From Yinghuangia elevatio (GTDB lineage Bacteria; Actinomycetota; Actinomycetes; Streptomycetales; Streptomycetaceae): a stretch of 52,804 nt of DNA. The notes below the pieces were generated by a model. That model worked only from the letters and a program-made list of their open reading frames with translations. It made no database searches and was not told the origin of the DNA. The stretch covers positions 1 through 52,804 of the forward strand of contig NZ_JBEZFP010000054.1 in assembly GCF_040649515.1 (NCBI RefSeq), read 5' to 3'. A program made the position numbers and the translations under genes. The first letter of the stretch is position 1. Each line of letters opens with the position of its first letter. Shown piece after piece: positions 23,402 through 31,749 of this stretch.

Positions 23402-24037
23402 ATGGCCGGACGGTTCGAAGGGGCTGCGGGCTACGTGCCCAACGACGGACGCCGCACCGTGCGCACGCTGGGCAGAGCCGTCGAGAAGTGCCGCGGATGC
23501 GACCTGTACAAAGAAGCCACGACCGCCGTGTTCGGCGACGGACCGCCCGACGCCGCGGTGATGCTCGTGGGCGAGCAGCCCGGTGACCAGGAGGACCGCA
23601 CGGGCGAGCCGTTCGTGGGTCCCGCCGGGCGGTTGCTGGACAAGGCACTGGCCGAGGCGGGCATCGACCGGGCCGACGTGTACGTGACCAACGCGGTGAA
23701 GCACTTTCGCTTCCGGCGGGAAAGCCCCGGGGGCAAGCGCCTGCACCAGGCTCCGACACTCTCCCAAATGGTGGCGTGCCACCCGTGGCTGGAAGCGGAG
23801 ATCGACGTGGTGGACCCGCGCGTGATCGTCGCTCTCGGGGCAACCGCGGGGCGTAGCCTCATGGGTCGGGACTTCCGCCTGACGCAGCACCGGGGCGAGG
23901 AACTGGCGCTCCCGGGCGGGGGCCGGGTCGTGGTGGCCACGACGCACCCGTCGGCGGTGCTTCGGGCCCCGGACCGCGACGCGGTGTTCGCCGGGCTCGT
24001 CGACGATCTGAGGGTCGTGTGCGCTCTGGCGGGCTGA
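23402..24037 (+). CDS. udgX: UdgX-type uracil-DNA glycosylase
   Basis: This 211-residue family 4-like Fe-S uracil-DNA glycosylase has CRGC (Cys30, Cys33) and Cys126 as candidate cluster ligands. Motif A is GEQPGDQEDRTGEPFVGPAG (57-76), and HPSAVLR is near the end. The insert GGKRLHQAP (110-118) corresponds to the KRRIH loop unique to UdgX, where the histidine (here His115) becomes covalently joined to the abasic site in mycobacterial UdgX. Such enzymes form irreversible protein-DNA links rather than simply excising uracil. The ATG at 23402 starts directly with family-like sequence. A damage or stress role fits the neighbourhood of Dps and the sigma factor. Confidence 0.88.
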   Translation: MAGRFEGAAGYVPNDGRRTVRTLGRAVEKCRGCDLYKEATTAVFGDGPPDAAVMLVGEQPGDQEDRTGEPFVGPAGRLLDKALAEAGIDRADVYVTNAVKHFRFRRESPGGKRLHQAPTLSQMVACHPWLEAEIDVVDPRVIVALGATAGRSLMGRDFRLTQHRGEELALPGGGRVVVATTHPSAVLRAPDRDAVFAGLVDDLRVVCALAG

Positions 24038-24252
24038 GCGTCCTTGACGTGTGGCGGGGCGTACGAGCGACTCGGCTGCCGTGCTCCGCGTGCGTTTGAT
24101 CAGCCGCGTTTGGGCCGGGGGTAGGCCGGGCAGTCGCGCGGGGCGGGCGGGGCGCCGACCGCGGTGCCCGCCGCGTCGACCGTCGACTCCGGCGCCGATA
24201 TCGGCGCCGACGTCGGCACAGAACACGACCCCGGAGCCATACGGAGGCCGAC

Positions 24253-24828
24253 ATGGGCAACTCGTCCGACAACACCCCGGCGTACACCGTCCCCGGTCTG
24301 AAGACCGCCGAGGCGGCGCACGTGGCCAAGGCGCTCCAGCAGCGCCTGCATGCGCTCAACGACCTGCACCTGACGCTGAAGCACGTGCACTGGAACGTGG
24401 TCGGTCCGCACTTCATCGCCGTCCACGAAATGCTCGACCCGCAGGTCGCGGCCGTGCGCGCCATGGTCGACGAGATCGCCGAGCGCATCGCGACGCTGGG
24501 CTGCTCGCCGGTCGGCACGCCGGGCCGCCTGGTGGCCGAACGTTCGTGGAACGACTACGAGCTCGGCCGTGCCGACACCATGGCGCACCTCGGCGCCCTG
24601 GACATCGTCTACGACGGCGTGTGCGCGGATCACCGTGCCGCCGTCAACGGGGTCACCGAGGCCGATCCGGCGTCGCAGGACATGCTCATCGGCCAACTCC
24701 GGCAGCTCGAACAGTTCCAGTGGTTCGTCCGCGCCCATCTCGAACAGTCCGGGGGCAGCCTCTCGACCGCCGGGGCGGACTCCCTCGCCGACGCCGCCAA
24801 GCAGGCTCAGAACTCCGCACGCTCCTGA
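24253..24828 (+). CDS. dps: Dps-family ferritin-like DNA-protection protein
   Basis: This 191-residue protein belongs to the Dps dodecamer family, which stores iron using peroxide and can shield DNA. The intersubunit ferroxidase residues are all present: His46 (HWNVVG), His58 and Asp62 (HEMLD), Asp73 and Glu77 (DEIAERI). The N-terminal tail is short and Ser/Asn-rich, and a 25-residue polar tail follows the core. ATG 24253 is preceded by ACGGAGG. It lies between udgX and the sigma factor gene in a stress gene neighbourhood; a palindromic hairpin follows. Confidence 0.95.
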   Translation: MGNSSDNTPAYTVPGLKTAEAAHVAKALQQRLHALNDLHLTLKHVHWNVVGPHFIAVHEMLDPQVAAVRAMVDEIAERIATLGCSPVGTPGRLVAERSWNDYELGRADTMAHLGALDIVYDGVCADHRAAVNGVTEADPASQDMLIGQLRQLEQFQWFVRAHLEQSGGSLSTAGADSLADAAKQAQNSARS

Positions 24829-24850
24829 GTCCGGTTTCGGCTCGGAGACG

Positions 24851-24863
24851 GGGCCTCAGGCCC
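24851..24863 (+). terminator. short hairpin after dps
   Basis: GGGCCTCAGGCCC is a perfect dyad 22 bases after the dps stop and just before the SigB-like promoter. It is a modest terminator candidate. Confidence 0.35.
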
Positions 24864-24892
24864 GGGATCTGGTCGGCGCCCGGATTTGATGC

Positions 24893-24916
24893 GTTTTGAT
24901 GGCAATCAGCGGGTAC
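24893..24916 (+). promoter_or_regulatory. SigB-type promoter ahead of the sigma factor gene
   Basis: GTTT (24893-24896), 14 bases, then GGGTAC (24911-24916) fits GNNT-N14-16-GGGTAC/T, the consensus reported for Streptomyces coelicolor SigB. It sits ~170 bases upstream of a gene for a sigma factor of that same family, so autoregulation is likely. No experiment is implied. Confidence 0.55.
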
Positions 24917-25088
24917 GAGGGCAACGTACGCGCCCACGTCGGGCAGCGTCGCCGGGCGGTAGGTGAGCTCCGCCCGGATACGGCACACGATGCCGGTCCG
25001 CAGCGCCTGAAGCAGTCCGGCGCACGGCGGGCCCTCCGCCGGATGCCGGCGGCGAACGTCCGCAACCCCGTTGAAGGAGCGGATAGCC

Positions 25089-26066
25089 ATGTCGAACATT
25101 CGCACGAATGCGGGTGCTACTGCGCCCGTCCGCGACGCCGAGGCACGCATAGCCGAGGCACCCATATGGGAGACCGAGCCGCCGTCGCGGGAGAACCGGA
25201 CGTACGAGCACACGGGGTCGGATGGCGCCGGGCCCGGGTCGGCCGCGCGCGTGGTGGACGAGGCGCTCGGCTGGACCACCGAGGAGATCCGGGCTCTGGA
25301 CGCCTCGCAGGCGCGGACCGCGACGGACGCGCTGCTGTGCAGGCTGCGAGCCCTGGACCAGGGGTCGGTCGCCTACAGCCGGGTGCGGGCGCGATTGGTC
25401 GAGGTCAATCTGTCGCTGGTGCGGTTCGCGGTACGCGGGATGAGCAACCGCGGGGCGTCCCGCGAGGACGTGATGCAGACCGGGATGGTCGGGCTGATCA
25501 AGGCGCTCGACGCGTTCGACCCGGAGCGCGGCATCGCGTTCGCGTCCTATGCGCTCCCGACCATCCGCGGCGAGGTCAAGCGGCTGTTCCGCGACACCTG
25601 CTGGCCGGTCCACGTGCCGCGCGGACAGCAGGAGCTGTTCCTCGCGGTCACCAGGGCGGCCGACACCCTCCACCAGCGGCTGGGGCGCGAGGCGTCCAAC
25701 GGCGAGGTCGCCGCCCATCTCGGCATCGACGAGGGCGAGGTCGCGTACGGACGCGACGCCGACCACGCCTACACCGTCGACTCCCTGGACACCCCCGTCA
25801 CCGACGCCCGGCACGGGCGGGCGGCAGCCCTGGTGGAACGGCTCGGCGCCGAGGAACCCGAGCTGGACCTCGTCGAGTTCCGTGCATCCGTCCGCCCCCT
25901 GATCGCCCGGCTCGACCACCGTGACCAGGAGATCCTGAAACTGCGGTTCTGGGACTGCCTGTCGCAGAGCGAGATCGGACAGCGCCTGGGCCTGTCCCAG
26001 ATGCACATCTCCCGCCTGCTCAACCGCATCCTCGGCGAGCTGCGCGGCAACCTGTCCGCCGCGTGA
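25089..26066 (+). CDS. SigB/SigF/SigG-family RNA polymerase sigma factor
   Basis: This 325-residue alternative sigma factor has a polar, Ala/Glu-rich N-terminal extension (about 1-75). Region 2 then contains REDVMQTGMVGLIKALDAFD (core binding) and GIAFASYALPTIRGEVKRLF (-10 recognition). Region 3 follows (QRLGREASNGEVAAHLGID) and region 4 carries the HTH SQSEIGQRLGLSQMHISRLL. The profile is that of the Streptomyces SigB-like stress and development group, normally held by an RsbW-type kinase. ATG 25089 has AAGGAG 10 bases upstream. A SigB-type promoter precedes it. Confidence 0.94.
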   Translation: MSNIRTNAGATAPVRDAEARIAEAPIWETEPPSRENRTYEHTGSDGAGPGSAARVVDEALGWTTEEIRALDASQARTATDALLCRLRALDQGSVAYSRVRARLVEVNLSLVRFAVRGMSNRGASREDVMQTGMVGLIKALDAFDPERGIAFASYALPTIRGEVKRLFRDTCWPVHVPRGQQELFLAVTRAADTLHQRLGREASNGEVAAHLGIDEGEVAYGRDADHAYTVDSLDTPVTDARHGRAAALVERLGAEEPELDLVEFRASVRPLIARLDHRDQEILKLRFWDCLSQSEIGQRLGLSQMHISRLLNRILGELRGNLSAA

Positions 26067-26125
26067 CGCCGTCGGCTCTGGGCCGTGACCCCGTCGGCTC
26101 TCGGAGCCGTGACGCCTTCGGCCCC
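26063..26125. repeat. three imperfect 17-24-base tandem repeats
   Basis: Starting in the last codons of the sigma factor gene, units at 26063-26084, 26085-26108 and 26109-26125 share GTGACNCCNTCGGC. They fill the gap before the isochorismatase-like gene. No hairpin or gene is evident in them. Confidence 0.6.
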
Positions 26126-26157
26126 CTGAGCGGGCCCCACCGAAATCGGAGGCAGGC

Positions 26158-26700
26158 TTGCCGGTGAACACCGCCGTGCTGGTCATCGACATGATCAACA
26201 CCTACGACCACGAGGACGCCGAACTCCTCCTCCCGTCGGTGCGGCAGGCCGTGCCCGGCGTGCGTACCGTGCTGGACAGCGCACGGAAGGGCGGCGTGGA
26301 CGTCATCTACGTCAACGACAACTTCGGCCGCTGGCGCTCGGACCACACCGAGGTGCTGCAGGCGGCGCTGGAGGGGCCGTACGGCGACCTGGTGCGGCCC
26401 GTACAGCCGGACGAGGGCGCGATGTTCGTGATGAAGACCCGGCATTCCGTCTTCTTCCAGACACCGCTGCAGTACCTGCTGGAGCAGCACAAGGTGCGGC
26501 ACGTGGTCCTGTGCGGCCAGGTCACCGAGCAGTGCGTGCTCTACTCGGCGATCGACGCACATGTGCGCCACCTCGAGGTCACCGTCGTCCAGGACGCGGT
26601 GGCCCACATCCACGCCGATCTGGCCCAGGCGGCCTTGCGGATGATGGAACGCAACCTGGGCGCGCGCCTGTCCACGGCACGGGACGTCGACCTCTCGTGA
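26158..26700 (+). CDS. isochorismatase-family cysteine hydrolase
   Basis: This 180-residue protein has the alpha/beta fold of isochorismatase, nicotinamidase and related amidases, with the triad Asp11 (VLVIDM), Lys93 (MKTRHS) and Cys126 (GQVTEQCVLYSA). The cis-peptide region before the cysteine (CGQVTEQC) is as in nicotinamidase-like members. The substrate could be an amide such as nicotinamide or a carbamoyl/enol ether; it cannot be told from sequence. TTG 26158 is 5 bases after GGAGG; GTG 26164 is the alternative. It follows the sigma factor gene by 91 bases. Confidence 0.9.
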   Translation: MPVNTAVLVIDMINTYDHEDAELLLPSVRQAVPGVRTVLDSARKGGVDVIYVNDNFGRWRSDHTEVLQAALEGPYGDLVRPVQPDEGAMFVMKTRHSVFFQTPLQYLLEQHKVRHVVLCGQVTEQCVLYSAIDAHVRHLEVTVVQDAVAHIHADLAQAALRMMERNLGARLSTARDVDLS

Positions 26701-26868
26701 CGTCCAGGACGGCCGAGGTCGTCACGGCGGCCGGTCGAAGCGCCGCATGTCCCGGCTCAGTGGGCGGCACGATGCCTGTTTCCTTCCCTGATCGGCGGAT
26801 AGCTGCTTGCAAAGCGGCGTTTCGAGCACTGGCAAGCGATGCCGGTGCGCCGCGTATGGAGGAGTCGC

Positions 26869-28692
26869 ATGTCGGAGAAGGTCGCCGATCACGTTTTGGC
26901 CAGGCTGCGGGAGTGGGGCGTCGAGCATGTCTTCGCGTACCCGGGAGACGGGATCAACGGCCTGCTCGCCGCGTGGGGGCGGGCCGGGGACCGGCCGCGC
27001 TTTGTGCAGTCCCGGCACGAGGAGATGTCGGCGTTCGAGGCGGTGGGCTACGCGAAGTTCTCGGGCCGGGTGGGGGTGTGCGCGGCGACCTCCGGCCCTG
27101 GCGCGATCCACCTGCTGAACGGACTGTACGACGCCAAGCTGGACCACGTGCCGGTGGTCGCGATCGTGGGCCAGACGGCACGGAGCGCGATGGGCGGGTC
27201 GTACCAGCAGGAGGTCGACCTCGCGAGCCTGTTCAAGGACGTCGCCTCGGAGTTCTGCGAGACGGTGACCGTGCCCGAGCAACTGCCGAACGTGCTCGAC
27301 CGGGCGATCCGGATCGCGTACGCGCGGCGCACCGTCACCGCGGTGATCATCCCGGCCGACGTGCAGGATCTCGACTACGTGGAACCGGGCCACGCGTTCA
27401 AGATGGTCCCGTCCAGCCTCGGCATGTCGTTCTCCCCACCGATCCCCTCGGACGAGGACCTGCGCCGCACGGCCGAACTGCTCAACGCGGGCGAGAAGGT
27501 CGCGATCCTGGTCGGCCAGGGGGCTCGCGCCGCGCGGGCCGAGGTCGAGGCGCTGGCGGACCTGATGGGTGCGGGGGTGGCGAAGGCACTGCTGGGCAAG
27601 GACGTGATCAGCGACGAACTGCCTTACGTGACAGGGTCGATCGGTCTGCTGGGTACGCGGCCGTCGTACGAGCTGATGACCGGGTGCGACACGCTCCTGA
27701 CGATCGGATCCAACTTCCCGTACTCGCAGTTCCTCCCCGAGTACGGCCAGGCCCGTGCCGTGCAGATCGACATCGACCCTTCGATGATCGGTCTGCGCTA
27801 CCCGTACGAGATCAACCTCGTCGGCGACGCGCGCGAGACCCTCTCGCGCCTGCTGCCGCTGGTGCGGCGCAGGCAACACGGCAAGTGGCGCGCGGAGATC
27901 GAGGAGAACGTCGCCCGCTGGTGGCAGGTCATGCAGCGGCGTGCGGCCGTGGACGCGGACCCCGTCAACCCCGAGTACGTCGTGCACGCCCTCGACGCGC
28001 TGCTGCCCGACGACGTGATCCTGACCGCCGACTCCGGCTCGGCGGCGAACTGGTACGCGCGCCACCTCCGCCTGCGCCCCGGCATGCGCGGCTCGCTGTC
28101 GGGGACGCTGGCGACGATGGGCCCGGGCGTCCCGTACGCGATCGGCGCCAAGTTCGCCCACCCCGACCGCCCGGCGATCGCCCTCGTCGGTGACGGCGCG
28201 ATGCAGATGAACGGGCTGGCGGAGCTGATCACCGCGGCGAAGTACCACACCGAATGGCAGGACCGCCGGCTGGTGGTGGCCGTGCTCAACAACCAGGACC
28301 TGAACCAGGTCACCTGGGAGATGCGGGCGATGCAGGGGGCGCCGCAGTTCGAGCCGTCGCAGCACCTGCCGGACGTGCGCTACGCCGACTTCGCGCGCTC
28401 CCTCGGGCTGGGCGGCGTACGGGTGGAGAAGCCCGAGGACGTGGAGCCGGCCTGGCGCGAGGCGCTCGCCGCCGACCGGCCGTTCGTGATCGACTTCCGC
28501 ACCGACCCCGCGGTGCCGCCGATTCCGCCGCACGCGACGCTCGACCAGATCGAGGCGGCGGCGTCCAGCATCCTGCGCGGCGACAGCGACCGCGGCGGGA
28601 TGATCCGGCAGGGGTTCAAGGCGAAGCTCCAGGACATGCTGCCGGGCGGCCGAGACCGCGACGACCGGCCCGGAGCGCGCGAAGGGCAGTGA
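26869..28692 (+). CDS. thiamine-diphosphate enzyme, pyruvate oxidase/acetolactate synthase type
   Basis: This is a 607-residue enzyme with three domains. The N-terminal PYR domain carries the activating Glu (HEEMSAFEA, Glu51) and GVCAATSGPGAIHLLNGLYDAK. A central FAD/nucleotide-binding-like domain follows, then the C-terminal PP domain with GDGAMQMNGLAEL at about 440 and NNQDLNQVTWE, the GDG...NN thiamine-diphosphate/Mg motif. Closest in pattern to PoxB-like pyruvate dehydrogenases (quinone) and related decarboxylases. The C-terminal ~50 residues are polar. GGAGGAG directly precedes ATG 26869. In actinomycetes such genes often sit in stress-related islands, as here. Confidence 0.92.
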   Translation: MSEKVADHVLARLREWGVEHVFAYPGDGINGLLAAWGRAGDRPRFVQSRHEEMSAFEAVGYAKFSGRVGVCAATSGPGAIHLLNGLYDAKLDHVPVVAIVGQTARSAMGGSYQQEVDLASLFKDVASEFCETVTVPEQLPNVLDRAIRIAYARRTVTAVIIPADVQDLDYVEPGHAFKMVPSSLGMSFSPPIPSDEDLRRTAELLNAGEKVAILVGQGARAARAEVEALADLMGAGVAKALLGKDVISDELPYVTGSIGLLGTRPSYELMTGCDTLLTIGSNFPYSQFLPEYGQARAVQIDIDPSMIGLRYPYEINLVGDARETLSRLLPLVRRRQHGKWRAEIEENVARWWQVMQRRAAVDADPVNPEYVVHALDALLPDDVILTADSGSAANWYARHLRLRPGMRGSLSGTLATMGPGVPYAIGAKFAHPDRPAIALVGDGAMQMNGLAELITAAKYHTEWQDRRLVVAVLNNQDLNQVTWEMRAMQGAPQFEPSQHLPDVRYADFARSLGLGGVRVEKPEDVEPAWREALAADRPFVIDFRTDPAVPPIPPHATLDQIEAAASSILRGDSDRGGMIRQGFKAKLQDMLPGGRDRDDRPGAREGQ

Positions 28693-28774
28693 CGTCGGCA
28701 GACCGGTGCGCGGGGACGCAGATGTGTCGGCGTGCCACGGACGGTGGGAACCCGGATGAGCGGAGGCGAACGGC

Positions 28775-29440
28775 TTGCGGGACAGCGACGGCGACCATGG
28801 CGGCGGCCACGACAGTGAACGCGGCGGTGAAGTCGGCGGAGACAGCGGCGGTGAAAACGCGGACCAGAGCGGTGGACACGGCGGCGGCATCGTCGCCGAA
28901 CTGACGGCGGATCACCGGATGGTGGAAGACCTGGTCGCGGTCTGGGAGCACGCCACGGACGGGGCCGACGGGGCAGACCCGGAGGCGCAGCAGGCGGCCG
29001 AGCGGCTCGTCGCCGCCGTTGCCGCGCATGTCGCGGCCGAGGAGGAGTACCTGCTTCCCGCCGTACGCGAACACCTGGCCGACGGCCACCAGTTCGCCGA
29101 CGCCACCGCGGCCGGCAACCGTCGGACCGAGGAACTCCTGAAGGACCTCGAGGACGGCAGGGACCCGGCGGCGCGAAAGGCGGCCGCATCCGAGTTGGCG
29201 GCCGGCCTGCGTGCCCATGTGCGCGAACAGGAACGCGTCGTGTTCCCGGCGCTTGCCGCCGCGTGTCCCGCCGGCCTGCTCGACGACCTCGGCGCCAAGG
29301 TCCGCGCGGCGCAGAAGATCGGCCCCACACGCCCCCATCCGGGTGCGCCGCGCAACGCCGTCGCCCGCAAGCTCCTGGACCCGGTCACGGGCCTCGTCGA
29401 CCGGCTCCGAGACGTCGCGCGGGGACGCGGCCGGGCATGA
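28775..29440 (+). CDS. hemerythrin HHE-domain protein
   Basis: This 221-residue protein begins with a Gly/His/Asp/Glu-rich, probably disordered stretch (1-37). An HHE four-helix bundle follows: TADHRMVEDL, AAVAAHVAAEEEYLLPAVREH, and AGLRAHVREQERVVFPAL supply the His and acidic ligands for a di-iron centre (about 45-165). A basic tail follows (about 180-221). It probably senses or stores O2/NO or iron. TTG 28775 is used because GGAGGC lies 8 bases upstream. It follows the thiamine-diphosphate enzyme gene by 82 bases and may share its transcript. Confidence 0.85.
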   Translation: MRDSDGDHGGGHDSERGGEVGGDSGGENADQSGGHGGGIVAELTADHRMVEDLVAVWEHATDGADGADPEAQQAAERLVAAVAAHVAAEEEYLLPAVREHLADGHQFADATAAGNRRTEELLKDLEDGRDPAARKAAASELAAGLRAHVREQERVVFPALAAACPAGLLDDLGAKVRAAQKIGPTRPHPGAPRNAVARKLLDPVTGLVDRLRDVARGRGRA

Positions 29441-29585
29441 CCCTCCCCAGGTCGGCGGCCCGGGCCGAGGAGGTACGGCTCGGGCGGGCCCGTCACGCGT
29501 CCCATGTTTGCGGCCTTGCGACGAGTTGGTGAGCGGCGATGGCCGGGCGGGCATGGGTTGGTCGGGTCGGGGGTATCCGCGGCGG

Positions 29586-30701
29586 ATGAACCTCCCCAAG
29601 ATCACGGATACCGCGGATCGGGTACGTCGCGGCGCCACCCGGGGCGGCGTACCGTCGCGCGTCGCGTCGGCCCAGGCGGGCGGGGACCATGAGGGACCGG
29701 ACCACCGCGACGAGGTCGCCCGCCGGTTCACGGAATTCGTACGCTCCGTCGCCGACGGCGGCCCGGGATCGACCGGATCGCCGTCACCGCCGACGCGCCC
29801 GTTGCCCCTGCCGGGCTCGGGTGAGACGTGGGAACGCTGGAAGGTCCTGGCCGAGACGGCCGAGCACGATCTTGCGCTCGGCCGCCTGGCGGAGGGACAC
29901 GCGGACGCGCTGGCGATCATCGCGGAGGTCGGCGGGGAGGCCCCGTCCGTCCCGGACGGGGCGCGTTGGGGGGTGTGGGCAGCAGAGCCTCCGGGCAGCA
30001 GGCTTGCCGCGTCCTCGGTCGGCGGGCGCTGGGCGGTGCACGGCCTGCGCCGCTACTGCTCGGGTGCGTTTATGTGCACGCATGCGGTGGTGACCGCCGA
30101 CGCGCCCGACGGACCCCGACTGTTCACCGTCGACCTCGCGCAGTCGGGATGCCGACCCGTACCCGGTTCGTGGCCCGCCGTCGGCATGGCGGCGAGCGAG
30201 ACACTCGACGTGCGGTTCGACGAGGCCGCCGCCGAGCCGCTCGGGCCGGTCGGGGCCTATCTCGGACGGCCCGGATTCCACCACGGCGGTGCGGGTGTCG
30301 CGGCCGTGTGGTGGGGCGGGGCGAACGCGGTCGCCCGGCCGCTGTACGAGGCCGGCCGGGCCGGCCGACTGGACGCCCACGGGCCGGCCCACCTCGGTGC
30401 CGTCGACATCGCGCTGACCACCGCCCGGACCGTGCTGCACCAGGCGGCGGACGAGATCGACGCCGATCCGCACGATCACGACGGGGCGGCCGAGACCCGG
30501 GCGCTGCGGGTGCGCGCCGTGGTCGAGAAGGCCTGCGCCGAGGTGCTGGAACATGTCGGCCGCGCGCTCGGCGCGGGACCCCTGTGCCACGACGCGCGCC
30601 ACGCCCGGGCGGTGGCGGATCTGACGGTGTACGTACGCCAGCACCACGCCGAACGCGATCTGGCCCGGCTCGGGTCGCTGGCCGCCGAGGGGGACTTGTG
30701 A
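29586..30701 (+). CDS. acyl-CoA dehydrogenase-like protein of a glycoconjugate operon
   Basis: This ~371-residue protein is related to the acyl-CoA dehydrogenase superfamily: the middle domain reads WGVWAAEPPGSRLAASSVGG and LRRYCSGAFMCTHAVVTA, the C-terminal helical part HLGAVDIALTTARTVLHQAADEID and KACAEVLEHVGRALGAGPLCHD. The N-terminal domain is short. The position of the usual catalytic Glu is not clear, so it may be a non-dehydrogenase paralogue acting on an acyl chain. ATG 29586 is chosen; ATG 29553 is in frame. It overlaps the deacetylase gene by GTGA and is the first of four coupled genes. Residues 15-55 look poorly conserved. Confidence 0.82.
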   Translation: MNLPKITDTADRVRRGATRGGVPSRVASAQAGGDHEGPDHRDEVARRFTEFVRSVADGGPGSTGSPSPPTRPLPLPGSGETWERWKVLAETAEHDLALGRLAEGHADALAIIAEVGGEAPSVPDGARWGVWAAEPPGSRLAASSVGGRWAVHGLRRYCSGAFMCTHAVVTADAPDGPRLFTVDLAQSGCRPVPGSWPAVGMAASETLDVRFDEAAAEPLGPVGAYLGRPGFHHGGAGVAAVWWGGANAVARPLYEAGRAGRLDAHGPAHLGAVDIALTTARTVLHQAADEIDADPHDHDGAAETRALRVRAVVEKACAEVLEHVGRALGAGPLCHDARHARAVADLTVYVRQHHAERDLARLGSLAAEGDL

Positions 30702-31747
30702 CCGCCAATCGGCCCCATGGGCCTGAACAGCATGAACAGCCTGAGCGGTCTGGACTGCGGCCCGAACGGCGTGGGCGTCCCGAGCGGCCCGGTCGAGCTG
30801 CACCCGACCACCCGGACGCCGGGACCCGGGATCACCCGTCGGCCGCGGACGAGATCCAGGGCCCGGGGACGCCGGAGGAGGCGTGGCGGACCTGGGAGCG
30901 GTTCGACCGGCTCCCGCGCGTGGCGGCGGACCGCGCCGAGGGCATTGTCGTGGTGGCCGCCCACCCCGACGACGAGGTCCTGGGCGTCGGAGGGACCATT
31001 GCGGGCGCGCTCGCCAACGGGCGCCGGGTCCGAGTGGTGCTGCTCACCGACGGAGGCGCGTCCCACCCCGACGGACCCGTGTCTCCCGACCGGCTCGCGG
31101 TCCTGCGCGCGCGGGAAACCGAAGAAGCCCTTGCCGACCTCGCCAACGACCGCCCGGCCACGTGGGATCCGGTCGGTCCGGACCAAGCCGCCTCCGGTGC
31201 CGCAATGGCAGGTCCGGCGGCCCCGGGCCCGGAAACCTCGAAGATGTCCGCCGACCGGCCGGCCACCGAGGGCCCTTCCATCGAGTCCTTCGAGCGCCTG
31301 GGAGCGGCCTCCGCGGTGGTCGACGTCGTCCGGCTGGGGCTCCCCGACACCGCCGTCGCCGCCCACGAGGCGGCCGCGTGCACGGCGCTGGTCCCGCTCC
31401 TGGCCGGTTTCGAGCTGTGCCTCGCGCCCTGGTCGCACGACCTTCACGCCGATCACGAGGCCGCAGGTCGCTTGGCCGCGCGGGCCTGCCACCAGGCGGG
31501 TACCCGACACGCCCAGTACCCGGTGTGGATGTGGCACTGGGGCAGGCCGGGAGACTCCCGGGTCCCGTGGTCGCGGGCGGTCCGCGTCGACCTCGCGCCC
31601 CACACGCTCGTGCGCAAGGAGCAGGCCATCGGCCGCTTCGCCACACAAATCGCCGCGCTCGCCCCGGGCGAGGACGACCGCGTGATCCTGCCACCCGAGG
31701 AACTAGCGCACTTCACAAGGCCGTTCGAAGTACTGTTCCGGTGCTGA
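30698..31747 (+). CDS. PIG-L family N-deacetylase
   Basis: This 349-residue predicted zinc-dependent deacetylase of N-acetylglucosaminyl-type substrates (as in MshB, GlcNAc-PI and antibiotic deacetylases) has AAHPDDEVLGVGG (HPDDE at 89-93) and HDLHADH (247-253), which give the zinc ligands and catalytic Asp. A Pro/Arg-rich ~55-residue N-terminal leader and an insertion at about 165-205 are extra to the core. GTG 30698 overlaps the upstream stop. Next comes a NodS-like methyltransferase. In many bacteria these two domains are fused into one protein, supporting a joint substrate. Confidence 0.92.
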   Translation: MTANRPHGPEQHEQPERSGLRPERRGRPERPGRAAPDHPDAGTRDHPSAADEIQGPGTPEEAWRTWERFDRLPRVAADRAEGIVVVAAHPDDEVLGVGGTIAGALANGRRVRVVLLTDGGASHPDGPVSPDRLAVLRARETEEALADLANDRPATWDPVGPDQAASGAAMAGPAAPGPETSKMSADRPATEGPSIESFERLGAASAVVDVVRLGLPDTAVAAHEAAACTALVPLLAGFELCLAPWSHDLHADHEAAGRLAARACHQAGTRHAQYPVWMWHWGRPGDSRVPWSRAVRVDLAPHTLVRKEQAIGRFATQIAALAPGEDDRVILPPEELAHFTRPFEVLFRC

Positions 31748-31749
31748 CG

